Source of the DNA: Flavobacterium sp. LC2016-13
GTDB lineage: Bacteria; Bacteroidota; Bacteroidia; Flavobacteriales; Flavobacteriaceae
Assembly: GCF_009707955.1 (NCBI RefSeq)
Contig: NZ_WMDQ01000001.1
Span: forward strand, 1-64,000
Direction of reading: 5' to 3'
Length of the DNA: 64,000 bases
Shown: positions 17,438-25,480 of the stretch, piece by piece
How positions within the stretch are numbered: position 1 is the stretch's first letter
Layout of the letters: the number at the start of each line of letters is the position of its first letter
Made by a program: the position numbers and the translations under genes
Notes under the pieces: generated by a model
Seen by the model: the letters and a program-made list of their open reading frames with translations, nothing else
Databases searched by the model: none
What the model was told of the DNA's origin: nothing

Positions 17438-17656
17438 ATGTTATTAGCAACGCATTTGGAACGAGTATTTATACTTAAAGATAAGGGACAGGACATAAAA
17501 CTGACCGACCCTGAACCACGTTGGAGCGTAGAAGCAGTACTTAATTTTTATGCCAACACCTACCCCATCCTGACCACCGCTAAAATATCTGCACCAGCTA
17601 TAAAAGACGATGCAGTAGAATACCGATTTGAAAGCGTAATGGGTACTAAAGGTTAA
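17438..17656 (+). CDS. PRTRC system protein C, ubiquitin-like
   Basis: 72 residues. The hydrophobic pattern (RVFILKDKGQDIKLTDPEP, then a helix and AVEYRFESVMGTKG) fits the PRTRC C family, assigned by comparative genomics to the beta-grasp ubiquitin-like fold. The chain ends in a glycine, as expected of a conjugatable tail, although not in Gly-Gly. With the E1-like and E2-like genes 3' of it, it is the candidate modifier of a small conjugation pathway. No target is known. Confidence 0.8.
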   Translation: MLLATHLERVFILKDKGQDIKLTDPEPRWSVEAVLNFYANTYPILTTAKISAPAIKDDAVEYRFESVMGTKG

Positions 17657-17673
17657 ACCAAAATTTTAAAACG

Positions 17674-18846
17674 ATGAACCATGCACAAACATATCATATC
17701 GGGAACAATCAAATCACCCGAACAAAAAAGTCAAAGGCAGTTGCACCAACAACTGGGCGAGTTCGCCCTTTGGATGCAAAGACCCAAGGATGCAAACGAA
17801 GTTCAGAAAGACAAACGCAAATCAGTACCTGTGGAAATGTTGCCAATGGTTTTCTAAAAACATCTTTCCTGCCTAAACTACAAGAAAACAAAACGTTACA
17901 GGCTTGTCAAAAAACAGCAAAAACGGAAAAGGGTTTTTATAAATCCCTTTGTGAGCTTGCTGAACATTACAAGATAGAACCGATGCAGACCAATCAATTT
18001 GAATATCCGTATAATATGGCGTTGGCAATATGGGATATAGAAGAGAAACTAAAGCATTGTGTTTTAAATTGGCAAGAAATACGGTTGTTGCAAGACAGTA
18101 AGAAAACTTATTTTATCAGCGAGGAAAAATATAACACAGGCACAACCCTGTATTATATTCCGATTGAACCGCTTTATCAAATGTTACACGACCCTATGCG
18201 CAAAAGAAATGCGCAATTGCTAGTTTCTGTTTGCTCTTACCTGTACCATATTGCGGATATTCCTTATTTCAGACAGGAAGATACTTATCTGTATTGGATG
18301 TATGAAATGCATAAAGACTGGGTAGAACAGGACGATGAAACAGAGGAAACTGAAATGTACCAATCAGAGTTCAATAAAGTGGAACTGATTGGGGATTGTA
18401 TCGAAAAAAAGCTTTTTAACCGCATCAATTTGCAGGTATTCGAAAAGCGTTTAAATTCTTTTAAAAGCTGTGACACATTCGACAACGACTGTTGGCAGAT
18501 AGCCTGTAATGCCTTTGCCTTATATACCCAGTACCCACATACAAGTATTTTCCGAAATGCACCAATAAAAAATGACCCTGAAAGCGAAGCAGAAGAATAT
18601 GAAGTAATTGGCATGGAAAAGTATATTTCCTTTATATCACACACAACAGGGTGGTTATATGAGAGCATTACGGACACCATTAACAATGAGTTTAACGAAT
18701 ATGGTTTGATGGAAGAACCGACCATTTGCAAATGCTTTGACGGTAAAAACATAACAAATACCAATCTTGATTTTGAGAATAGACTATTTCCCTTATTGGA
18801 CGATATGTGTAGCCTATTATATAACTATGAAACGACACGAAAATGA
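17674..18846 (+). CDS. Uncharacterised PRTRC-cassette protein (possible F)
   Basis: 390 residues if the ATG at 17674 is used. The region from about residue 85 onward is a well-behaved soluble protein, but the first 60-70 residues are Thr/Lys/Gln-rich and look non-coding. In the next frame a 58-codon ORF (17681-17857) has better protein character. The true start is therefore probably further in, for example Met104. The position between proteins C and B is where PRTRC F-type proteins occur, but I do not see a diagnostic motif. It overlaps the next gene by four bases (ATGA). Confidence 0.65.
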   Translation: MNHAQTYHIGNNQITRTKKSKAVAPTTGRVRPLDAKTQGCKRSSERQTQISTCGNVANGFLKTSFLPKLQENKTLQACQKTAKTEKGFYKSLCELAEHYKIEPMQTNQFEYPYNMALAIWDIEEKLKHCVLNWQEIRLLQDSKKTYFISEEKYNTGTTLYYIPIEPLYQMLHDPMRKRNAQLLVSVCSYLYHIADIPYFRQEDTYLYWMYEMHKDWVEQDDETEETEMYQSEFNKVELIGDCIEKKLFNRINLQVFEKRLNSFKSCDTFDNDCWQIACNAFALYTQYPHTSIFRNAPIKNDPESEAEEYEVIGMEKYISFISHTTGWLYESITDTINNEFNEYGLMEEPTICKCFDGKNITNTNLDFENRLFPLLDDMCSLLYNYETTRK

Positions 18847-19568
18847 AAAATATAAATGACATAACCGCAAGTTTTGGGACATTATACCATCCCAAATCTG
18901 CGTTGGTTTTCTATGAAAGCAAAACAGTGGATAAAGATGTATATGTAGAACATTTTGATATGGATAAACAAGGTAATCCTATTAATGCCCATCCGCTCAC
19001 AGAGCGGGAAGCAAAATCATTGGCAACGGCGTTACAGACTGAAAAAGACAAGGATAAAGCTTTTTTAAAATCCAACGGGATTCTGCCAACAAACATTCTG
19101 CATATCAATCCGAATACCGATAAAGGTGCAGTATTATGGTACACTAAAGCAAAAAAACGGCAACTGTATTTTGTGAGCGGTTTGGACATTCCAAGCGGAA
19201 TTGTGTATGTTCCCCCAATGGTTTGGTATGCCAATAAAAACAGTCTTTGGGTATTTGCACTTGCAAGCGACCGAAGACCAATAGAGAAAACACCTTTGTA
19301 CTGTGCGCCTTTTTTCAATATATATGAAGATGGCAGGGTATGTATGGGTTCAGTTACCATTAATATCAAAAACTCCGCTTCAGTAGAGGAATTTGTTAGC
19401 GCTTGGGAAGACTATTTTTTCAATAGCTATTTTAGTCATTTACTCGGAAACAACAGCCCGATAAAAGGCAATTGTGTAAACCTTTGGAAAGAACTAATTC
19501 AAACAGGGAAGCCTTTTCCCAAAGAAGTATTGAAAAAGAATAATAAAACCCTTAAAAACTTACTGTGA
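18843..19568 (+). CDS. PRTRC system protein B, E2-like
   Basis: 241 residues. The C-terminal half contains the PPMVWYANKN strand, a pattern F.NIYEDGRVCMGS with Cys167 as the candidate thioester cysteine, and a following helix. This matches the Prok-E2 family D proteins that comparative genomics relates to ubiquitin-conjugating enzymes. It overlaps its neighbours by four bases on both sides (ATGA at the start and at the ThiF gene), so it is translationally coupled within the cassette. Its inferred role is to accept a ubiquitin-like protein from the ThiF/E1-like enzyme. Confidence 0.82.
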   Translation: MKNINDITASFGTLYHPKSALVFYESKTVDKDVYVEHFDMDKQGNPINAHPLTEREAKSLATALQTEKDKDKAFLKSNGILPTNILHINPNTDKGAVLWYTKAKKRQLYFVSGLDIPSGIVYVPPMVWYANKNSLWVFALASDRRPIEKTPLYCAPFFNIYEDGRVCMGSVTINIKNSASVEEFVSAWEDYFFNSYFSHLLGNNSPIKGNCVNLWKELIQTGKPFPKEVLKKNNKTLKNLL

Positions 19569-20374
19569 TGAATACCGAAAAACCAAAAATACATTTTACG
19601 GACAATTACTTGATAAGTCCGACTAATCCCATTACCGTAAACGTAATCGGTGCTGGCGGTACAGGCTCAAAAGTACTGACTGCCCTGATGGAAATCAACC
19701 ATAGTTTAATTGAACTAGGACACGCAGGATTATCCGTTCGCCTTTGGGATGATGATATTGTAACGAGCGCCAATTTAGGAAGACAGCGTTTCGCCCAGTG
19801 TGAAGTCGGATTGTACAAATCCGTTGCACTCGTAAACCGTACAAATCGTTTTTCGGGAACGAATTGGAAAGCGGAAACTATGAAATTTGAGAAAGACCGT
19901 TTGGGAAAATTGCCCAATAATGCAGTAGCAAACATTTTTATTTCCTGTGTGGATAGTGTAAAATCCCGCTTTGATATTGCCGATATTTTGAGTGTGCAAA
20001 AGAATCGGAGACACCATAGGGACGACCCAAAATATTGGCTGGACTTTGGGAACAGCCAATATACAGGACAAGTGATATTATCCACTATCGGAGAGATAAA
20101 ACAGCCCAATTCTGAAAAGTATGAAACGGTAGACAACCTGCCTTTTGTTACCGAAGAATTTGGAGAATTATTAAAACAGTCCGAAAAGCACGACGACACG
20201 CCAAGTTGCTCGTTAGCGGAAGCATTGGAGAAACAGGAATTGTTCATCAATTCGTCTTTGGTGCAAATGGGATGCTCGTTGTTATGGAGCTTGTTTCGTA
20301 ATGGATTGACCCCATACAGGGGATTTTTTCATAACCTGAAAGATTTTAGCACCCATCCCTTAAAAGTTGGCTGA
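19565..20374 (+). CDS. PRTRC system ThiF-family (E1-like) protein
   Basis: 269 residues with a Rossmann start NVIGAGGTGSK (nucleotide-binding glycines at 29-34), the acidic D-D-D after the second strand, and NLGRQRF, matching the N..RQ motif of ThiF/MoeB/E1 adenylating enzymes. These enzymes adenylate the C-terminus of ubiquitin-like proteins. No Cys-x2-Cys zinc pair like that of MoeB is obvious. It is the last gene of the cassette, followed by a strong hairpin. No JAB-domain protease (PRTRC A) lies beside it, although several cassettes have one. Confidence 0.85.
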   Translation: MMNTEKPKIHFTDNYLISPTNPITVNVIGAGGTGSKVLTALMEINHSLIELGHAGLSVRLWDDDIVTSANLGRQRFAQCEVGLYKSVALVNRTNRFSGTNWKAETMKFEKDRLGKLPNNAVANIFISCVDSVKSRFDIADILSVQKNRRHHRDDPKYWLDFGNSQYTGQVILSTIGEIKQPNSEKYETVDNLPFVTEEFGELLKQSEKHDDTPSCSLAEALEKQELFINSSLVQMGCSLLWSLFRNGLTPYRGFFHNLKDFSTHPLKVG

Positions 20375-20390
20375 CCCGAAAAATCGGGCG

Positions 20391-20433
20391 GCAAAAAGAC
20401 ACTCCCTTCCGCTGGTCGGGACAGTCTTTTTGC
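20391..20433 (+). terminator. Terminator after the PRTRC cassette
   Basis: GCAAAAAGAC at 20391-20400 and its exact complement at 20424-20433, with inner CCC/GGG pairing, form a stem around a short loop. The right arm carries the T run. It closes the ssb-PRTRC transcription unit. Confidence 0.75.
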
Positions 20434-21414
20434 ATTAAATCGGTACAACCATTTTGCCAAAATGCTTCCGCATGCTACGCCTCTCCTTACATTTTATCAA
20501 ACAGGTTAATTTTTTTTAGATAGGATATGATGTATCCTAATTTTTTATTTTTGAGGACTTCTTTTCTTTCCACATAAGCGTACAAAGAAAAGAAGCAAAA
20601 GAAGTCCGCATTACTTTAATTGAATTTACTGCTATTGTTAACTAATTGGCTGTGTTTTTCCAAACAGAAAGATTATCAAAAGATGCTCGATATTTTCAAA
20701 TTCAATAATTGCAGGCTTTTAATTCTTTCAATGTTATCTGGCTTAATTCCATCATTTTACCATTGTTAGAGTGTTGTATATAAAATTTCAACAAATCCAT
20801 CCTGATAAATAAAATATCTAGACGATTGCATCAAAATAGTTTATATTTTTTTTATCTTTTTTTTAATAATTTGATTCAAATTTTCAATAAAAAAAATCAC
20901 GAAATAGTTGCTTTTTAACAAACTAAAGCAATACATTCCTATTAATAATTTCTTAATAGTGTTTCATACATAAGAGTTGAGAAAATTTAAAAATAGGCAC
21001 AAAAGATTTTCCAATTTCATAAAAGTACAAGTAGACAGTTTAGTACGATTTATGTAAAAACTGCAACTCACTATTTTAATAGTTAATGAAATATCTTCAA
21101 TTTTTTAGTCTGGTTGCATGGGAAGTGTTTTAATTTTATTGATCAATTATTATTTGAAAAGTGAAGTATACATAATAAAAAATTTGTAGAAGCAAGAAAT
21201 GTGATATTGAATATAAAAAAGTAGACCTTGATCGAATAAAAGACCTCTAGATATATAGGAAATAAATAAGTATTAAATTATAACTCTATTTAATCTAAAT
21301 TACTTATTCATAATTTTGATAAAAAACCAGTCGCATAAAGTTATTATTCTATATTTGTAAGTAGTTATTTACTGTAACTAACTCTCTTTATCAACCATTA
21401 AATTAATACTTATT
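20434..21414. other. AT-rich intergenic region before the GTPase operon
   Basis: About 980 bases with no convincing gene. AT content rises sharply from about 20500 onwards. A TATATTTG -7-like box lies at 21350-21357, about 58 bases before the TTG start of the nucleosidase gene, without a good -33 partner. The change in composition suggests the junction where the GTPase operon was inserted. Confidence 0.45.
21350..21357 (+). promoter_or_regulatory. Possible -7 box of the GTPase operon
   Basis: TATATTTG matches the TAnnTTTG -7 consensus, 57 bases upstream of the start codon. The nearest TTTG on the 5' side (21315-21318) is too far (31 bases), so only half of the promoter is supported. Confidence 0.4.
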
Positions 21415-22566
21415 TTGGAAATCTCTGAAAAGTCATATGATGAAGTAAAGCATCTAATTCCTGACATCAATTTACTTTTAATAACAGCGAATGATATTGA
21501 AACATTTCACGTGCGACAAGCATTATTACCTTTAGAAGACAATGCAGATGTACTAAAAGTGCCACATGGACAGCATACCTATTTCATAGGCATATTTGGC
21601 GAATATCTTGCAGTACATGTGCAACTAGGAAAGATGGGTTCCATTAGCTACAATGGTGCAATATTAACGTCATACGATGCAATTGAAGCTTGGCACCCTA
21701 AAGCAGTTGTTATGGTTGGAGTTGCAATGGGAACTGACGAAAGCAAACAAAAAATTGGCGATGTATTAATTTCTGAAGCAATAATATCTTATGAAAGTCA
21801 AAGATTAGGAAGTGAGGAAATTGTACAACGTGGGCCTATAGTTGACCCTGGTGTGGTATTATTCAATAGGTTCAAAAATTCAACAGGTTGGTCATCTCCA
21901 ATTGAAAATGGTTTATTCGCTAAAAAACGAATTGGACACATTTTATCAGGCGAAAAACTTATCGATAACCTAGCTGAGAGAAATATTATTCTAAGCAGAT
22001 ATCCTAATGCAATTGGGGCAGAAATGGAAGGGGCAGGTATTTATGCCGCTTGTAAAACAAAAAATGTTAATGAGTGGATCTTAGTTAAAGGAATTTGCGA
22101 CTATGGTGATGGAAATAAAGGTGTAGATAAAGAAAAAAGGCAAAATCTAGCGTCACAATGTGCGACATCCTTAACTTTAAAAGTTTTTATGTCACGAGTT
22201 GGATTTGTTACTATCGGTTTGGAACCGGTAATTAGGAAAACCATTACAAAGGAAGATGATGTAACTTTATTAGCTGAAAAATTTGAAGGTGAGATTGTGG
22301 CAATAATTGAATTAAACAATAGAAAAGAAGATATGCATTCCGCAGTTCAAACAACAGTAGCAGCATTTCTAGACTTGAGTTCTTATCAAAAAGCTAATGT
22401 TATTGATGATATTGATCTTCCCTTATCAAATTTTATAGAATTAAGTGGTCACGAGATGGATAAAGAAATTTTTCGTTTAGTTAAGGAAAGAAATCTTTTA
22501 CCAAATTTATGGGATGCTATTAATAAAATAAAACCCTTCACTAACAATAAAAATCCATTCGTATGA
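21415..22566 (+). CDS. PNP-superfamily nucleosidase effector with C-terminal adaptor-like domain
   Basis: 383 residues from a TTG start. Residues 15-260 are a purine nucleoside phosphorylase/nucleosidase fold (MTA/SAH-nucleosidase-like), with a VVMVGVAMG strand, the EMEGAG motif around Glu203 and the catalytic-type Asp229 in ICDYGDG. Residues about 300-383 form a separate helical domain (LSGHEMDKEIFRLVKERNL) resembling the death-like effector-associated domains found on conflict-system effectors. PNP-fold effectors of other immune systems have been shown to cleave ATP, so a nucleotide-depleting role is plausible; the substrate here is unknown. It is first in the operon and overlaps the GASH gene by four bases. 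An ordinary metabolic nucleosidase is unlikely because of the extra domain and context. Confidence 0.8.
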   Translation: MEISEKSYDEVKHLIPDINLLLITANDIETFHVRQALLPLEDNADVLKVPHGQHTYFIGIFGEYLAVHVQLGKMGSISYNGAILTSYDAIEAWHPKAVVMVGVAMGTDESKQKIGDVLISEAIISYESQRLGSEEIVQRGPIVDPGVVLFNRFKNSTGWSSPIENGLFAKKRIGHILSGEKLIDNLAERNIILSRYPNAIGAEMEGAGIYAACKTKNVNEWILVKGICDYGDGNKGVDKEKRQNLASQCATSLTLKVFMSRVGFVTIGLEPVIRKTITKEDDVTLLAEKFEGEIVAIIELNNRKEDMHSAVQTTVAAFLDLSSYQKANVIDDIDLPLSNFIELSGHEMDKEIFRLVKERNLLPNLWDAINKIKPFTNNKNPFV

Positions 22567-23624
22567 GCCAAAATTACACTAGTAAAGAGTACTTCCCAAC
22601 ATGGTATAAAGCAATTGATTTAACCGTTACGCAGGATCTTGTTGACAACAGGATCGCCGTAATAAATGACATAATTAAAGAGGAGAACATTACTCTTTGG
22701 CTTGACATAGTAAGGTTGGCTTACGATATTAAGCTTGAAAGCACAGAAAGTAAAACTCTTTTTGAGACTAAATTTCGAGAAAAAGACATTACATTTCCCA
22801 TAGTTTCGAATGACAATATTATTAAAGTCTTAGCAGAAATATCTCTTTGTTTTTTATTTGAAACTAAGAACAGGTTATCACATTTAATCAGTTTAGCAGT
22901 AATTAATGCAAATTTTTTTGAAAAATATACTTCAAGTCAAGTTCCTTTTTATGAATTTGCAAATAACGTAGATGCAAATAAAGAGTCAGCGAGTGATATT
23001 GATATAGATGAGATAGAAGACAACTTACTTGAAAAAGCTAACACATTTGAAGAAGACGTAGACGATGAAGAAGCCCTAGATAGCACTGATTCTTTAAATT
23101 TGATAAAGGCGGTCACTTATTTAAGTCATGAAAATAAAAAATTAAAAGAAGAAACAAATATCCTGTGGTGGTTATTTGGTCAGCACAGCAAATCTAATAA
23201 TGCTTATTTTTCAGAAATTGGTTTGTCAAAAATGGTAATTGCATCCGCACAGGAATTATTTGAATTAAGCAGTAATAGTGGATACAGATCATCGGCTAAA
23301 CATATTTTATACAAAGTTTTACTACTAAGTAATGATAATAAACCTAAATTAAAGATATTATCATTATCGGACTCTATTACTGAAGCAACTGCACAATCAA
23401 AAGAAAAATTATTGCATTTCGGTAATGAGACAGAATTAACACCTTTTATATATGCACTTGATCTTGAAAAAAAGTTTATGGATATGGCTGTTTGGAAGGC
23501 TGCTTTTAATAAAACAGTTGGTGCAGGAGTTGCTGATAAAAAATATAAGCCAGAAGAACTAGCTTTCCAATTTTATAGAGAAATTATCTTTCTTCAATCC
23601 TTACAAATGTTGAAAAATGATTGA
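22563..23624 (+). CDS. GASH-type all-helical GTPase-associated protein
   Basis: 353 residues, predicted almost entirely helical. It begins SKEYFPTWYKAID, contains the ...LAEISLCFLFE and LI..AV.NANFFEKY helices, an acidic Asp/Glu-rich linker around 138-178, then NILWWLFGQHSKSN near 199-213 and long C-terminal helices. This is the pattern of the GTPase-associated system all-helical (GASH) family defined in NTP-driven conflict systems. It has no enzymatic motif and is likely a scaffold or sensor. It starts within the stop of the nucleosidase gene and overlaps the following GTPase gene by eight bases, so expression is coupled. Confidence 0.75.
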   Translation: MSQNYTSKEYFPTWYKAIDLTVTQDLVDNRIAVINDIIKEENITLWLDIVRLAYDIKLESTESKTLFETKFREKDITFPIVSNDNIIKVLAEISLCFLFETKNRLSHLISLAVINANFFEKYTSSQVPFYEFANNVDANKESASDIDIDEIEDNLLEKANTFEEDVDDEEALDSTDSLNLIKAVTYLSHENKKLKEETNILWWLFGQHSKSNNAYFSEIGLSKMVIASAQELFELSSNSGYRSSAKHILYKVLLLSNDNKPKLKILSLSDSITEATAQSKEKLLHFGNETELTPFIYALDLEKKFMDMAVWKAAFNKTVGAGVADKKYKPEELAFQFYREIIFLQSLQMLKND

Positions 23625-24633
23625 AGTAAAAGCTTGTTCACAACCTGATTGTGCAATTAGAAAAGACGGCAAGTGTTTGGAGGGTTTGGAGCACGAGGAA
23701 TGCCCACACTTTTACTGGGATGATAGTAATGAAGACGAAGAATACATAGAAAATGAAACTCCGTCCATTCTCAACAAAGCATCTAACAAAATAGATGTAT
23801 TTAGTGGTTCAGAATTAAAGCTAACAGAAATAACCTCAATTACTAAAAGATACGCATGTGACTTAGTGGTTATACTAGGTGATTTAGATTGTGGTAAAAC
23901 AACTCTACTAGCGACAATTTTTGATCTTTTTCAAATTGGTCAATTTAAAAAGTATCTATTTGCTGGGTCTTTAACTCAAAAAGGATTTGAGATAAGAAGC
24001 CATTTGTCTCGGATGGTTTCCGGTTCTACTAGAGCAGATACTGAAAGGACTAAAGCGCTTGATTTTCGAATATTGCATATAGCAATTAAGGATATTGAAA
24101 CCCCTCTAAAAAAACATTTTTTACTATCTGATATATCAGGTGAAACTATACAATTAGCCAGAAGTTCAGGATCTGCTATGAAAGAGCACCTGGGGGTGGT
24201 TAAACTAGCTAATCATGTAATATATATTATTGATGGAGAAAAGATTGCTGGATCTGAAAAAGCTGCTACTTTACTTGATGCTCAAGTATTTATTCAGTCC
24301 GCATTAGATAATAAAATATTTACTATCGATACCATACTTAATATTCTGATATCAAAATGGGATCTTTTAGAAAAGTTAAATAATTTTAATTTGGACGAAA
24401 CTGTCATTAATAAAATCAATAGTCGCTTTTTAAGTAGATTGAAAGGAATAAATTATAAAAAAATTGCTTCCAGACCAGATTTAGAAACACCTACAACAAT
24501 AGAACTTGGATTTGGATTAGAAGATTTAATTGAAAATTTTATGATAAATCCGGTTGCGCAAAAAAAACTACCTTTACAAGAAAAGGTTTCTGAACGATTT
24601 ATTGATAATTATAGAATAAAATATAATGAGTGA
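23617..24633 (+). CDS. TRAFAC-class GTPase with Cys-rich N-terminus (double-GTPase 2 type)
   Basis: 338 residues. Residues 7-31 contain Cys7, Cys12, Cys20, Cys29 and His31, a likely metal-binding cluster. The GTPase domain follows: P-loop GDLDCGKT at 88-95, a switch/Walker B-like DISGE at 172-176, and SKWD at 246-249 in place of NKxD for guanine recognition. This corresponds to the second partner of the paired TRAFAC GTPases in GAP1/GASH systems. It overlaps genes on both sides by eight bases. In such systems the GTPase pair is thought to act as a switch that licenses the effector; this is inference from family analyses. Confidence 0.78.
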   Translation: MIEVKACSQPDCAIRKDGKCLEGLEHEECPHFYWDDSNEDEEYIENETPSILNKASNKIDVFSGSELKLTEITSITKRYACDLVVILGDLDCGKTTLLATIFDLFQIGQFKKYLFAGSLTQKGFEIRSHLSRMVSGSTRADTERTKALDFRILHIAIKDIETPLKKHFLLSDISGETIQLARSSGSAMKEHLGVVKLANHVIYIIDGEKIAGSEKAATLLDAQVFIQSALDNKIFTIDTILNILISKWDLLEKLNNFNLDETVINKINSRFLSRLKGINYKKIASRPDLETPTTIELGFGLEDLIENFMINPVAQKKLPLQEKVSERFIDNYRIKYNE

Positions 24634-25480
24634 TAAAGGAATATTATTTTCGGGTCTTCCAGAATCAGGTAAAACTACGTTTTTAGCAGCTTTGTGGTAT
24701 TTTATATTCAACAATGTTGAACAAGGCGAATACATGCATGATAGCCTTGAAGACAGCGAACTAGAATATCTAAATCTGATCAGTCGGAATTGGGCTAGTT
24801 GCCGTGATGTAATTAGAACAAATCAAAATAAAATTGAATTTGTGGATATCAAAATTATTCATAAAGATTCCGGAGAATCTATGATTTTAAACGTGCCCGA
24901 TATTTCGGGGGAAACTTTTAAAACACATTTCGCGGATAGAGAATGGGATGAGGAATTCGATTATATATTAGATAACGTTGAAGGCATATTACTATTCATT
25001 GATCCAAGGGATGTGAAAAATAAACCACGTTTTATTTATCATGAAAGTCAAAATTATATTTATTTTGGTGAATCAATGATTAATACAAATTTAGAACAGA
25101 GTTGGACAGAAGAGTTAGTTCCTAGTCAAGTTAAATTAGTTGACTTCCTGCAGATGATTGATTTCAACAAACCAAATATTTTAAGAAAAGTATCTGTTAT
25201 AATTTCCTGTTGGGATGTAGTAAAACAAGATCATACACCAGAAATGTGGTGTAAAAATGAACTGCCGCTTTTACATCAATATTTGACTTCAAATGAAGAA
25301 ATTTTTAAAGTTAGATATTTTGGAGTAAGTTCTCAGGGAGGATCATATGAAAAAGAAACAACAAAAGAGGCTCTACTTGCAATTGACCCACTTGACCGAA
25401 TTAAAGTTACCGATGGCACCTGCATTTCTAACAATATTTTAAGTCCAATACTTTGGATAACAAATGAAAATAAAGATTGA
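24626..25480 (+). CDS. TRAFAC-class GTPase (double-GTPase 1 type)
   Basis: 284 residues, almost only the GTPase domain. P-loop SGLPESGKTT lies at residues 9-18, DISGE begins at Asp92, and SCWD at about 194-197 replaces NKxD. The acidic segment after DISGE and a long central helix differ from the partner GTPase, so the two are paralogues and not duplicates. It lies between the Cys-rich GTPase and GAP1, with overlaps of 8 and 17 bases. A heterodimeric pair of GTPases is expected from the family; nothing in the sequence tells which one hydrolyses GTP. Confidence 0.78.
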   Translation: MSDKGILFSGLPESGKTTFLAALWYFIFNNVEQGEYMHDSLEDSELEYLNLISRNWASCRDVIRTNQNKIEFVDIKIIHKDSGESMILNVPDISGETFKTHFADREWDEEFDYILDNVEGILLFIDPRDVKNKPRFIYHESQNYIYFGESMINTNLEQSWTEELVPSQVKLVDFLQMIDFNKPNILRKVSVIISCWDVVKQDHTPEMWCKNELPLLHQYLTSNEEIFKVRYFGVSSQGGSYEKETTKEALLAIDPLDRIKVTDGTCISNNILSPILWITNENKD

